A stretch of 64,000 nucleotides of DNA from Terrilactibacillus laevilacticus (GCF_006517395.1 NZ_VDCY01000003.1:62001-126000), one strand, 5' to 3'; numbered from the stretch's first letter, positions 8,072-17,604 are shown. Program-made: numbers and translations. The notes: generated by a model from the letters alone, not told the origin.

Positions 8072-8140
8072 TCATAAAAAATGTGTATCCTCTACAAACC
8101 AAGGTTTCATCCCTTTGTTTAGTTCGTTTAATTTCATCAT
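8072..8140 (-). CDS. Short ORF (22 codons) preceding YrzI-family gene 1
   Basis: A 22-residue frame (starts MMKLNELNKGMKPWF) with an AAAAGGAGG site 9-10 nt upstream ends 31 nt before YrzI gene 1. A matching arrangement precedes YrzI gene 2. In B. subtilis, a short ORF within the yrzI operon mRNA is, as I recall, the Rae1 cleavage target; this frame is a positional counterpart. No database family is recognised, and coding status rests on the ribosome binding site and spacing alone. Confidence 0.42.
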   Translation of the reverse strand: MMKLNELNKGMKPWFVEDTHFL

Positions 8141-8183
8141 TTCATGATTTCCTCCTTTTTATCTCGATAGAATGACGGTCAAA

Positions 8184-8336
8184 TTAAATATGTGGCATTT
8201 GTTTTAAACGTTTTTGAAGCATTTCTTCTTTTAACTGTTTGACACGTTGGTCATGATGATACTTCTTCGTTAGATCAGTCTTTTGTTTATTCACTGTTAC
8301 CGTGAGGGTGATCGCAAATAGCTGGATTTTATACAA
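8184..8336 (-). CDS. YrzI-family small protein 2 (TTG start)
   Basis: A 50-residue paralogue of the neighbouring YrzI-family gene. It starts at TTG with AAGGAAGGGG about 6 nt upstream, reads (M)YKIQLFAITLTVTVNKQK, and carries the shared tail VKQLKEEMLQKRLK. The absence of an ATG and the exact match in length and motif placement with gene 1 support the TTG start. It is probably cotranscribed with gene 1 and both short ORFs, giving a four-cistron small-peptide operon on the minus strand. Function is unknown beyond the YrzI family. Confidence 0.75.
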   Translation of the reverse strand: MYKIQLFAITLTVTVNKQKTDLTKKYHHDQRVKQLKEEMLQKRLKQMPHI

Positions 8337-8364
8337 CGAAATCCCCTTCCTTCTTATTAATTTG

Positions 8365-8427
8365 TTACAAGAATGATTGTTTACCTTTTTTTACTTTAGT
8401 CGATAGTCTTGTTACAATTGGGTCCAT
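8365..8427 (-). CDS. Short ORF (20 codons) preceding YrzI-family gene 2
   Basis: A 20-residue basic frame (starts MDPIVTRLSTKVKKGK) with AAAAGGAG about 11 nt upstream ends 28 nt before YrzI gene 2. It parallels the 22-codon frame before gene 1 in size and spacing but not in sequence. It may be a leader peptide or nuclease-target ORF; it could also be chance. Confidence 0.38.
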   Translation of the reverse strand: MDPIVTRLSTKVKKGKQSFL

Positions 8428-8521
8428 AGTTATGTCCGCTCCTTTTATGAAGATTTATATATTTATATAAAAGGAAGGCCGGCTAGGGCTACTCCACTTT
8501 ATATACTCGGGTAAGAAAAAA

Positions 8522-8554
8522 ACGATCAACGAGAAGTACAACCTCATTGATCGT
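8522..8554. terminator. Terminator-like hairpin, copy 1 of a pair
   Basis: Arms ACGATCAA / TTGATCGT are followed on the minus strand by a seven-T run and on the plus strand by CTTTTATT. Together with the hairpin at 8581-8606 it isolates the YrzI operon from the small gene upstream. Confidence 0.7.
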
Positions 8555-8580
8555 CTTTTATTAAAAAAGGCGTAAAAAGA

Positions 8581-8606
8581 CCGCAGGCGTACTACGCGAC
8601 CTGCGG
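8581..8606. terminator. Terminator of the 35-residue ORF
   Basis: A 7-bp GC-rich stem CCGCAGG / CCTGCGG is flanked by TCTTTTTAC on the minus strand and CTTTTATTT on the plus strand. It starts 30 nt after the stop codon of the small minus-strand ORF. Confidence 0.75.
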
Positions 8607-8635
8607 CTTTTATTTAACAGTTAAATGACTGTTGG

Positions 8636-8743
8636 TTACCGTTCAGTTTGATCACAAACAATAGCCATCCGCGAGGTGGTCAATGAAAAATGATATTCAG
8701 TTGCTAAAAGTATAGACATTCTGTTTACATTATTTAATAACAT
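8636..8743 (-). CDS. Small ORF of unknown function (35 aa)
   Basis: This 35-residue frame (starts MLLNNVNRMSILLATEYHF) has an AAAGGAGG site 8 nt before the chosen ATG and a strong terminator just after it, so it looks like an independent transcription unit. An ATG two codons earlier lies too close to the Shine-Dalgarno. There is a faint resemblance in spacing to Spo0E-type aspartyl-phosphatase peptides, but the SQELD signature is not preserved, so I do not assign it. Confidence 0.5.
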   Translation of the reverse strand: MLLNNVNRMSILLATEYHFSLTTSRMAIVCDQTER

Positions 8744-8884
8744 TTTCATTACCTCCTTTAGATGAATTAGTGATCTTTCAATTAAAGTATACCTTTGTCA
8801 TTTTCGAATGTAAAGCCCATAAATCGATTTTTCCCATTTTTTTCTGAAACCTGCTTTCTAATAACATCATGTTTGGTTATAGAC

Positions 8885-8981
8885 TAAAGAAACTTGCCTA
8901 CTTAGGAGCCGATAAGGCGCAGACAGCGGCCTAAGCCCGCACTCATACTTTGTACCCTTAAATTTTTATACTTTCTTAAAG
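8885..8981 (+). repeat. Family C repeat, divergent copy
   Basis: The segment starts AAGAAACTTGCC and contains GCGCAGACAG and a CCTAAGCCCGC stretch, then ends CTTAAATTTTTATACTTTCTT. It aligns with the family C copies at 28.2 kb and 60.8 kb but has lost about a third of the interior. Confidence 0.55.
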
Positions 8982-8985
8982 TGCA

Positions 8986-9023
8986 AAAAGCACTTACTCT
9001 CTAGCAGTAAAGTAAGTGCTTTT
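8986..9023 (-). terminator. Rho-independent terminator of yrhC
   Basis: AAAAGCACTTACT pairs with AGTAAGTGCTTTT around a short loop, followed on the minus strand by further T residues. It overlaps the end of yrhC. Confidence 0.82.
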
Positions 9024-9252
9024 AGATTTCATTTAATTTATTTTTAGCGACTCTCATACGCCAATATGTGAAAAGGGCCAATATAATGCCGACTAGACTG
9101 CTAACCATTAATATTTCAACTTTACCTTCGGTCTTCCCTTCAAATGGGATAACAGTTCCCGAATATAAAAATGCACTGAGAAAGGTAAAGATAAAACTTA
9201 GACGTTGGTAATCTAATACTTTTAATTCTAAATTTCGACGCTCTATATTCAT
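9022..9252 (-). CDS. yrhC: YrhC-family membrane protein
   Basis: This 76-residue protein has two hydrophobic segments (about residues 19-36 and 47-64) split by a short polar loop, and a basic C-terminus, matching YrhC of B. subtilis in length and layout. In B. subtilis yrhC is the last gene of the mtnN-mccA-mccB operon. Here it is still just downstream of mccB, on the same strand, but separated by a plus-strand gene and a family A repeat, so it must have its own promoter. A dyad at 9301-9319 lies upstream. Function is unknown. Confidence 0.75.
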   Translation of the reverse strand: MNIERRNLELKVLDYQRLSFIFTFLSAFLYSGTVIPFEGKTEGKVEILMVSSLVGIILALFTYWRMRVAKNKLNEI

Positions 9253-9300
9253 ATCTCTATCCCTCCAGACCTACTTTAACATGATTTTGAAAAGGTTAAA

Positions 9301-9319
9301 ACTAGTAAATGTTACTAGC
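9301..9319. promoter_or_regulatory. Inverted repeat upstream of yrhC
   Basis: CTAGTAA and TTACTAG flank a 3-bp centre, giving a perfect 7-bp-arm dyad about 50 bp upstream of yrhC. It could be an operator; I recognise no specific regulator. Confidence 0.3.
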
Positions 9320-9409
9320 TTGTGTTCCAAACTTTTTAGAATCATGGTAACATGAGATTGAAGTTCAATAATTTGCATACATAACATATGAATAGTTATA
9401 AGGTCATTT

Positions 9410-9697
9410 TATAAGAGGTTGTTCAAAAAGTCACCAAATGATAACTTACGAATCTCGGCGCCCGCTTATTCTTCCAGTCCTCATGTAGCGAATACAAGAG
9501 GATCGCAAGCTACAAACGTTTACGTCCTGTTGCTGGCGCCGAAGCTACCACAACGCGAGGAATGTCAGTCCTAAGAAAAACTTGTGCCGCTCTGCCTAGA
9601 CGCCCAGGACGGGCTAGTACTGGCGTTCTGGCAGGATGCCAGCTTACTTAGCCAGTAACCCTTTTCATTTGTCACCATTTTGAACACGCACTATAAA
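9410..9697 (+). repeat. Family A interspersed repeat, copy 2 (full length)
   Basis: Both termini are present: ATAAGAGGTTGTTCAAAAAG on the left, TTTTGAACACGCACTATAAA on the right. Interior hairpins include GCCCAGGACGGGC and GGCAGGATGCC. The right end stops within a few bases of the ribosome binding site of the DUF4064 gene, so the repeat supplies that gene's immediate upstream DNA. Confidence 0.88.
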
Positions 9698-9709
9698 GGA
9701 GGTTATAAT

Positions 9710-10120
9710 ATGATCAAGAGAACAGGTGAATTGACGCTAACGATACTGGGCATGATTATCGCCCTTATGATCTTTATTTTTGGTATTTTTGCTAAAACAC
9801 TTAAAAACACACAAGAATTACAAGACCTGATCAAACAGAGTAATGCGACAAACAATGCATCCATTACAGCTGACGATATGGTTCAAGCTGTACACATGCT
9901 AGGTACTTCATTAATTCTATCAGGTATTCTTGGGTTTATTATCGCACTTGTTGCTATTTTCTTTATTAAAGGTAATAAAAAACCAAAATTGGCAGGAACA
10001 CTACTTATTATCGCCGCTCTTATTACAGTCATCTTGTCTGTTGGTATTGGGCTATTGGTTGGAATCTTATTTTTGATTGCGGCTATTATGTGTTTTGTTC
10101 GGAAACCAAAAACAATTTAA
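9710..10120 (+). CDS. DUF4064-type membrane protein
   Basis: This 136-residue protein has about four hydrophobic segments (roughly residues 8-28, 62-82, 90-108 and 110-128) and begins MIKRTGELTLTILGM, the usual opening of DUF4064 proteins. I chose the ATG at 9710 because AAAGGAGG lies 8 nt before it; an in-frame upstream start would fall inside the repeat. The gene interrupts the mccB-yrhC neighbourhood on the opposite strand. Function is unknown, probably a small integral membrane protein. Confidence 0.72.
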   Translation: MIKRTGELTLTILGMIIALMIFIFGIFAKTLKNTQELQDLIKQSNATNNASITADDMVQAVHMLGTSLILSGILGFIIALVAIFFIKGNKKPKLAGTLLIIAALITVILSVGIGLLVGILFLIAAIMCFVRKPKTI

Positions 10121-10124
10121 GTTT

Positions 10125-10152
10125 AATCCTTCCTTCATTTGAAGGAAGGATT
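10125..10152. terminator. Bidirectional terminator between the DUF4064 gene and mccB
   Basis: A perfect 12-bp stem, AATCCTTCCTTC / GAAGGAAGGATT, with a 4-base loop lies between two convergent genes, with TTTT on the plus strand side. Confidence 0.88.
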
Positions 10153-10163
10153 GCTTTTAAATT

Positions 10164-12222
<2,059 letters not shown>

Positions 12223-12241
12223 TTTCCCTCATCCTACTTTT

Positions 12242-12706
12242 TTAAGCGAACACTTCCGTCCACTCAGATTTATGTTCAAGCATTTTTTTTGCAATGGCTT
12301 GTGCTCCTTCTAAACTATGGCTCGCAGCCCAACCGCATTGAATTTCATTACAAGCAGGTACCTCTGTAGCTGTTAGAACGTCATTTAACGTTTTCTCTAA
12401 AGCTTGAAGGATAGCTTCATAACTATCATTATTGAGAATTGAAACATAGAATCCTGTTTGACATCCCATTGGACCCACATCGAATATATTATCAATATGA
12501 TTACGAATAAACTCCGCCATTAAATGTTCAAGTGAATGAAGTCCTGGCATATCCATGTGCTCTTTGTTAGGTTGGCAAAAGCGAACATCGTACTTATAGA
12601 TCTTATCCCCATGTTCACCTTGAGTCACTCCAACAAGCCTGACATAAGGCGCTTTAACTTTTGTATGATCTAAATTGAAGCTTTCTACATTCATTTTTTT
12701 AGGCAT
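12242..12706 (-). CDS. luxS: S-ribosylhomocysteine lyase
   Basis: LuxS splits S-ribosylhomocysteine into homocysteine and DPD, the precursor of AI-2. The 154-residue protein keeps the metal ligands His57 and His61 (HSLEH) and Cys124 (EIQCGW), and the catalytic Glu60 and Cys82 (GPMGCQTG). Its first 8 bp overlap mtnN, so production of the substrate and its cleavage are translationally linked. In B. subtilis luxS lies elsewhere and yrrT occupies this operon; here luxS has joined mtnN and feeds mccA directly. Confidence 0.96.
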   Translation of the reverse strand: MPKKMNVESFNLDHTKVKAPYVRLVGVTQGEHGDKIYKYDVRFCQPNKEHMDMPGLHSLEHLMAEFIRNHIDNIFDVGPMGCQTGFYVSILNNDSYEAILQALEKTLNDVLTATEVPACNEIQCGWAASHSLEGAQAIAKKMLEHKSEWTEVFA

Positions 12707-13403
12707 GTTCTTTCAACTCCTCTAACATAGATAATATTAATTCTGCTGAATGTTTAGCTGCAGTTACTAAATATTGATCAAACGAGATATTAGCATCTTT
12801 TCCTGCAATATCTGAAAGGGATCGAATAATAACAAAAGGAACATGAAACTGGTAACAAACCTGTGCAATGGCTGCCGCTTCCATCTCACAAGCTTGAATC
12901 GATGGAAATTTGGATTTTATAAAGTCTACGCGTTCTCCGTCAGACATGAATGAATCTCCAGTTGCGATTAATCCCTTTATAGCTTGAATGGTGTGATTGT
13001 GCTTAGCTGCTTTCTCTGCTATCGATACAAGAAAAGGATGAGGTTCAAAGCTGGGTGGCATTTGAGGTATCTGCCCATATTCATAACCGAAGACTGTTGC
13101 ATCAGCATCATGATAACGAACTTCTGATGATATCACAACATCGCCAACGTTTAGTGTCTGATTAAAACCGCCCGCTGAACCCGTATTAATAATGTAATCT
13201 GGCTTCTCTTCGTGTATAAGTAATGTTGTACCAATGGCTGCGTTTACCTTGCCGATACCTGATTGTAATAATACAATATCAAAAGGTCCGATCTGGCCTG
13301 TATATCGTTTGTTACCTAATATCTCTTTTTCCATCCGATTTTCAAGTTTTTGTTTTAGTATTTCAATTTCTTCTTCCATTGCTCCAATAAGTCCTATTTT
13401 CAT
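12699..13403 (-). CDS. mtnN: 5'-methylthioadenosine/S-adenosylhomocysteine nucleosidase
   Basis: MtnN removes adenine from methylthioadenosine and S-adenosylhomocysteine, relieving product inhibition of methyltransferases. The 234-residue protein begins [16 protein letters not shown] with the catalytic Glu near residue 12, has INTGSAGGF near 76, and carries the [11 protein letters not shown] substrate-binding signature and the SDIAGKDA aspartate near 197. It is the first gene of mtnN-luxS-mccA-mccB behind a clear sigma-A promoter at 13447-13475. No methyltransferase gene (yrrT) precedes it, unlike in B. subtilis. Confidence 0.96.
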   Translation of the reverse strand: MKIGLIGAMEEEIEILKQKLENRMEKEILGNKRYTGQIGPFDIVLLQSGIGKVNAAIGTTLLIHEEKPDYIINTGSAGGFNQTLNVGDVVISSEVRYHDADATVFGYEYGQIPQMPPSFEPHPFLVSIAEKAAKHNHTIQAIKGLIATGDSFMSDGERVDFIKSKFPSIQACEMEAAAIAQVCYQFHVPFVIIRSLSDIAGKDANISFDQYLVTAAKHSAELILSMLEELKEHA

Positions 13404-13446
13404 TACAAACCTCTTTCTATGATTATTATATTACTATGATTCATTC

Positions 13447-13475
13447 ATTATATGGTTACATCCACCTAACATCAA
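13447..13475 (-). promoter_or_regulatory. Sigma-A promoter of mtnN-luxS-mccA-mccB
   Basis: On the minus strand TTGATG and a perfect TATAAT are separated by exactly 17 bp, about 45 bp upstream of the mtnN ATG. A Rrf2-type operator would be expected to overlap it, but none is clear by eye. Confidence 0.75.
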
Positions 13476-13606
13476 GTTGTAGGATTTATCGACATTGATA
13501 AAATATCCTTTTTCAAAGTCCATGTGACTTTTCCTGGATTGGATAAAGAATAGATTCAAAAATATCCTGATCACCCCTTCAAAATAAATTAAGACTTAAT
13601 ATAAAT

Positions 13607-13634
13607 AAAGATGCCCTCAAAAAAAGGCATCTTT
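13607..13634. terminator. Terminator downstream of yrrS
   Basis: AAAGATGCC / GGCATCTTT arms with a short loop lie just after the yrrS stop codon. The T tract is stronger on the plus strand (CTTTTTCG) than on the minus strand (TTTATTTAT). Confidence 0.65.
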
Positions 13635-13639
13635 TTCGA

Positions 13640-14218
13640 TTATTCAGAAGGTTTTTTTACACTCTCAGCTTCCCATTTTCCTTTTTTATACTCAAGGTGT
13701 ACAACATATTTTTGACTTGGGGCATCTTTAGGTGCCACTCGACCAAGTGAACTATTTGGACCTCCTCCATTACCAAGCCAGTATACTGTCATATTTGATT
13801 CAGGTATTCCAGTAGCCTCTGACATGGCTTTAATCTGAGCATTCCAGTCCGCCGTCCCTTCATCGTATGATGTTACATGTTCTTCTGAAGATTTATCATT
13901 TGTTTCTTCATTTGATTCTTCATTGGTGGTGTCTGAACTATTTATTGTACTTTCATCTGGATTATTTGATACTCGATTGTCATCATTTTTACTTGATGAG
14001 TCATTTTTTGTATCTTTATTATTAGAGCTAATGTGTTTATCATTCACTTGTTGGTGTGTAGGTGCAGCTTCTTCACTTGATGTTTTTAATAACATGGCTA
14101 CGAATATACAACCTACAGCAAGAATTAAGATTGAAACAATGGAAATCGACCATTTTAATGCTCGATCAGACGTTCTTTTATGTCTAGAAGAACGCGATGG
14201 AGACTTGTCCGTTCTCAT
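13640..14218 (-). CDS. yrrS: YrrS-family membrane-anchored protein (DUF1510)
   Basis: This 192-residue protein has a basic N-terminus, one membrane segment (about residues 22-44), a low-complexity linker rich in Ser, Asn, Asp, Glu and Thr (about 50-120), and a conserved C-terminal domain with DWNAQIKAMSEATG and YVVHLEYKKGKWEAESV, the DUF1510 pattern of B. subtilis YrrS. The topology implies an extracellular C-terminal domain. In B. subtilis it neighbours the sporulation penicillin-binding protein gene yrrR (pbpI) and greA; that penicillin-binding gene is absent here. Role unknown, perhaps in wall synthesis. Confidence 0.85.
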   Translation of the reverse strand: MRTDKSPSRSSRHKRTSDRALKWSISIVSILILAVGCIFVAMLLKTSSEEAAPTHQQVNDKHISSNNKDTKNDSSSKNDDNRVSNNPDESTINSSDTTNEESNEETNDKSSEEHVTSYDEGTADWNAQIKAMSEATGIPESNMTVYWLGNGGGPNSSLGRVAPKDAPSQKYVVHLEYKKGKWEAESVKKPSE

Positions 14219-14492
14219 AAACGATGTCCTCCTTGAATCGTAATAATCTTATTGTACCACTTCATAAGGGTACAGACTTAAGATTAATAGTTTAGAATAT
14301 TAATGAAATAAAGTAATCCTTTTGATCGATGATTAACTATCGATGAAATACTTATAAGTTTTTCGTCTCATTAGAGAGAATCATGACCGCCTAACATAGA
14401 AAAATTCTTTTAATTCTAAATTGACCATAACTAATACTCTTAATATATGCAAATGAGTTCACTACATTCAAGTTTTTACATCTCTTTATTAT

Positions 14493-14775
14493 AGCGCGTG
14501 GTTAAAAAAGTGACAATTAGAAGGGTTACTGGCTAAGTACGCTGGCATCCTGCAAGAAACGCCAGAACTAGCCCGTCCTGGGCGTCGGAAGGCTAAGAAT
14601 AAGAACGGCGCAGTTCCTTAGGACCGGCATTCCACATGATGTGGTAGCTTCAGGCGCCAGCGTGAGCGATTTTAGCCAGCGATTCTCTTGTATCCACTAC
14701 ATGAGGACATGAAAAACAAGAGGGCGTCGAGATTCGCAGCTTATCATTTGGTGACTTTTTGAACAACTTCTTAAA
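14493..14775 (-). repeat. Family A interspersed repeat, copy 3 (reverse orientation)
   Basis: Read on the minus strand it begins at the GAACAACTTC terminus (plus 14761-14770) and ends near 14493 in a degraded right terminus (GTGGTTAAAAAAGTGACAATT on the plus strand). It carries the hairpins GCCCAGGACGGGC and GCAGGATGCC on the minus strand. The flank 14219-14492 between yrrS and this copy shows nothing I can name. Confidence 0.85.
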
Positions 14776-14933
14776 GTACGTGTTCAAAAAGGTGACAAAT
14801 TAGAAGCAAGAAGATCAAGGCGGCGCTGTTTTGAGGACCGGAATGTAGGTTTTTACTACATGAGGACCGGAAAAACAAGCTAACGCCGAGATTCGCAGCT
14901 TATCATTTGGTGACTTTTTGAACAACTTCTTAT
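14772..14933 (-). repeat. Family A interspersed repeat, copy 4 (internally deleted)
   Basis: Both termini are present (AAAGTACGTGTTCAAAAAGG and TTTTTGAACAACTTCTTA), but the interior is reduced to about 110 bp. It lies directly against copy 3 in the same orientation, sharing only about 3 bp, so the two form a tandem pair. Copy 7 at 38.7 kb has nearly the same deletion. Confidence 0.85.
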
Positions 14934-15049
14934 TATAGCGATTAAATAGAAAAATATAAAATTATTGTCTAATAAACACTTTTTTTGGCATATAGCAGGA
15001 AATAAAGCATATGATCTATAATATGTTATGTACAGGGAGGGAAATGGTT

Positions 15050-15265
15050 ATGAATTATACCACTTTTAATCGAGCACTTTCCGAATTGACGAGCTTCGAT
15101 ACCATTGGTTATGATCGGAAAACGATGCAATTAAAGGTTTTATTTTTCGATGGGTCAACAAAGACTTTCACAGAAGTCGCTGAGAAAATCATCTATGAAT
15201 TTCTAATAACAGATGATAAAGAAAATTACTATCAAACAACCCTGAGCCAATTTCCAATGTTATGA
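15050..15265 (+). CDS. KTSC-domain-like small protein
   Basis: This 71-residue protein contains SFDTIGYDRKTMQLKVLFFDG followed by a YEFLITDDKENYYQTTL segment. It resembles the KTSC fold pattern (IGYD, strand, FxxG, then a C-terminal F..I), though the key K/T/S/C residues are only partly conserved. I chose the ATG at 15050 because AGGGAGG lies 9 nt upstream; an ATG two codons earlier is only 3 nt from it. It is a single-gene unit with its own terminator. Function is unknown; KTSC domains have been linked to RNA-related roles, which I do not claim here. Confidence 0.65.
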   Translation: MNYTTFNRALSELTSFDTIGYDRKTMQLKVLFFDGSTKTFTEVAEKIIYEFLITDDKENYYQTTLSQFPML

Positions 15266-15350
15266 TGCTTTGTGGTGACTAAATTCATTTAATTTTTCAT
15301 ACAGAGGCTAAACTCTTATGGGACGATTCGACAACTATACTAAATAGAAA

Positions 15351-15402
15351 AGATCCGTTTAGACTGAATGACCTTCTTTCGTCATTCAATGTTAACGGAT
15401 CT
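15351..15402 (+). terminator. Terminator of the KTSC-like gene
   Basis: An outer stem AGATCCGTT / AACGGATCT encloses an inner stem GAATGAC / GTCATTC, followed by TCTTTATT. It lies 85 bp after the stop codon. Confidence 0.78.
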
Positions 15403-15471
15403 TCTTTATTAATAAGTGATAATGGAAAAGTTCATTTCTAGCTCATTCGTGCAGAGCAAGACTTTACTCGA

Positions 15472-15619
15472 CTGATCAACTGCCTGTAAAGGTCCGATTG
15501 GTTCAAGCTTTCCATCAGTGGGGGATAACGTAGGCTAAAAACGCGACGTCCTGTCGTAACGCCTGCACTAGCACATCCTGTGCGTCGAAAAACCCCTACT
15601 TATGGAAGTTTGACTTTAT
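15472..15619 (+). repeat. Family B structured repeat, 5'-truncated copy
   Basis: It aligns with the copies at 24.7, 48.6 and 51.3 kb from ACTGATCAACTGCC onward and keeps the shared GGTCCGATTGGTTCAAGC segment, the CATCAGTGGGG...CCCCTACT outer pairing and the GCACATCCTGTGC hairpin. The left hairpin region is missing. The right terminus (GAAGTTTGACTTTAT) contains the greA stop codon. Confidence 0.82.
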
Positions 15620-16089
15620 TTGACTGAAACAATTTTCACACGAATGTCGCCACCAGGAGTTGAAACGCTCACTTCTTCACCGACAGAAAGTCCAATTAAA
15701 CTTTTCGCCATTGGTGAATCATTAGAAATTTTACCTTCAAAAGGATCAGATTCAGCACTACCAACGATCGTGTATGTTTCTTCATCCCCATCAGGTAATT
15801 CTTTAAATGTAACTGATTTACCTATCTTCACAACATCTGTTGATTCATCATCTTCAATAATAACCGAATCGCGAATCATTTGTTCAAGTTGTGCAATACG
15901 TGATTCAACAAAGGCTTGTTCATCTTTTGCCGCATCATATTCAGAGTTCTCTGAGAGATCACCAAAACTACGAGCGATTTTAATTCTTTCAACAACTTCT
16001 TTTCTTTTTTCGGTGATTAAATGTTCTAATTCCTGTTCAAGTTTTGCTTTACCTTCAGCTGTCATATAGTGCATTTTTTTTTCAGCCAT
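15616..16089 (-). CDS. greA: Transcription elongation factor GreA
   Basis: GreA rescues backtracked RNA polymerase by stimulating transcript cleavage. The 157-residue protein has the N-terminal coiled coil with the acidic tip in [17 protein letters not shown] near residue 40 and the C-terminal FKBP-like domain ([13 protein letters not shown]...SPMAKSLIG). I chose the ATG at 16089 because GAGGGG lies 7 nt upstream and the length matches the family; the longer frame adds 11 non-conserved residues. The stop codon lies in the edge of a family B repeat. udk lies 101 bp upstream. Confidence 0.96.
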   Translation of the reverse strand: MAEKKMHYMTAEGKAKLEQELEHLITEKRKEVVERIKIARSFGDLSENSEYDAAKDEQAFVESRIAQLEQMIRDSVIIEDDESTDVVKIGKSVTFKELPDGDEETYTIVGSAESDPFEGKISNDSPMAKSLIGLSVGEEVSVSTPGGDIRVKIVSVK

Positions 16090-16190
16090 AATGAAATCCC
16101 CTCTCAATCTTCTAAATAACACAGTTATCGTTAAGTTTGTTTAAATGAACCTCTTAATTGAATATTGAATGTCTATTTAGTGTAAATCCT

Positions 16191-16829
16191 TTATGAAAAG
16201 GAATCAACTGATTCAAGCACAGATCTTATTTTGGTCACCATTAAGTCAATCGCAACCAAGTTTTGGCCACCTTCTGGAATGATGATATCCGCATAACGTT
16301 TGGTTGGCTCAACAAATTGAAGATGCATCGGTCTAACGACATTTAAATATTGGTTAATAACCGATTGTAATGTCCGCCCACGCTCCTCCGTATCACGAAG
16401 TATTCGTCTGATGATCCGTAAATCGGAATCCGTATCAACAAAAACCTTGATATCCATTAAGTTACGGAGTCTCTCATCTTCAAGAATGAGAAAGCCCTCC
16501 AAAATGATGACATCTTTTGGTTCGACAGGAATAATTTTATCAGATCTTGTGTGTACTGTATAGTCATATACTGGCTTTTCAATGGACTTGAATTGAAGGA
16601 GCTTCTGAATATGTTCAATAAGGAGGTCATTATCGAAGGCAAATGGATGATCATAGTTGGTTAGAAGACGTTCCTCCATAGATTTTTCATCCTGTGCTTT
16701 ATAATAAGCATCCTGTTCCAGAACAGCGACGGATTGCTTAGGAAAGCTTCGGCATATCTCCCTTGCTACGGTTGTTTTACCTGAACCAGATCCTCCAGCA
16801 ACACCTATAATAATCGGCTTTCTATCCAT
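16191..16829 (-). CDS. udk: Uridine kinase
   Basis: Udk phosphorylates uridine and cytidine in pyrimidine salvage. The 212-residue protein has the P-loop [12 protein letters not shown] near residue 9, the YDHPFAFD substrate region near 60, and RDTEERGRT near 145, the lid region of the family. It lies 19 bp after trmR. In B. subtilis two U32-peptidase-family genes (yrrN, yrrO) separate trmR from udk; they are missing here. Confidence 0.96.
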   Translation of the reverse strand: MDRKPIIIGVAGGSGSGKTTVAREICRSFPKQSVAVLEQDAYYKAQDEKSMEERLLTNYDHPFAFDNDLLIEHIQKLLQFKSIEKPVYDYTVHTRSDKIIPVEPKDVIILEGFLILEDERLRNLMDIKVFVDTDSDLRIIRRILRDTEERGRTLQSVINQYLNVVRPMHLQFVEPTKRYADIIIPEGGQNLVAIDLMVTKIRSVLESVDSFS

Positions 16830-16847
16830 TCCGTCCTTCCTTTCTAA

Positions 16848-17504
16848 TTAAGCTTTAACTTTAAACTCTTTGCCGCTCTTTTTTGTACTAATTGCAAGTC
16901 CATCTCCCAATGTAAGAAAAACAGTTGAATACTCATCCTGTTTGCTTAACCATTGATTAAATTGATCCATCTTTCGCCCAAGCCGTTTTGCACGTCTATT
17001 TTCCAAGTTGTCAGGCTCAATCACAAGACCATGAAATAAGATATTATCGGAAACGATGGTCCCCCCATCAGCTAAAAGTGGGGAATATAAATCAAAAAAC
17101 TTTTGGTACTGAACTTTTGCAGCATCAATAAAAATTAAATCGAAAGGTCCGTTATTTTTTATTTCACTGAATAGTTCAACTGCATCACCAAAAATAGGGT
17201 GTATAGCTTCTTCAAGTTTTAAATTCTTCACATTTTCACAAGCTTCTTGGTACATCGCCTCATCTCGCTCAATCGTGTAAATAATAGGCTCTCTATTAGA
17301 TAAATGCATTTTAATGGCTGAGAAACCTACCGCAGTACCAATTTCCAAAATACGTTTTGGCCCTAACCAACGAATCAATTGTTGTAAAAAAGCCATGGAT
17401 TCACGCTGCATAATGGGGATGCCACGCTCTCTTGCCTCTTTCTCAATTCTTTCAATAGCTACATCATCGCCTGGTACAAAGGAGGCAATGTAGCTTGATA
17501 GCAC
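16848..17504 (-). CDS. trmR: tRNA 5-hydroxyuridine (wobble U34) methyltransferase
   Basis: TrmR (YrrM in B. subtilis) methylates 5-hydroxyuridine-34 to 5-methoxyuridine with S-adenosylmethionine. The protein is an O-methyltransferase with motif I ILEIGTAVGFSAIKM near residue 50 and FDLIFIDAAKVQYQKFF near 120. The GTG at 17504 has no nearby Shine-Dalgarno. A CTG at 17516-17514, about 10 nt after AAGGGG, would add LDYE and aligns better with the longer B. subtilis N-terminus, so the true start is uncertain. The usual partner genes trhP1 and trhP2 are not next to it. Confidence 0.88.
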   Translation of the reverse strand: MLSSYIASFVPGDDVAIERIEKEARERGIPIMQRESMAFLQQLIRWLGPKRILEIGTAVGFSAIKMHLSNREPIIYTIERDEAMYQEACENVKNLKLEEAIHPIFGDAVELFSEIKNNGPFDLIFIDAAKVQYQKFFDLYSPLLADGGTIVSDNILFHGLVIEPDNLENRRAKRLGRKMDQFNQWLSKQDEYSTVFLTLGDGLAISTKKSGKEFKVKA

Positions 17505-17604
17505 TTCATAATCCAGTTTTCACTCGCCCCTTTCAGGCATAATGGTTAATTTATCCCGCTTAAAAGGGCAGATAAACCATATACCCTCTGATTGAAATTT
17601 CACC

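Noticed and set aside
13404-13480. CymR operator upstream of mtnN
   Set aside because: I expected one from B. subtilis regulation but could not match a reliable motif by eye; only the promoter is reported.
17550-17575. Possible remnant of the family B left end (TTTATCCCGC then AAGGGCAG) upstream of trmR
   Set aside because: Only about 20 bp match and no further part of the element follows; chance resemblance cannot be excluded.
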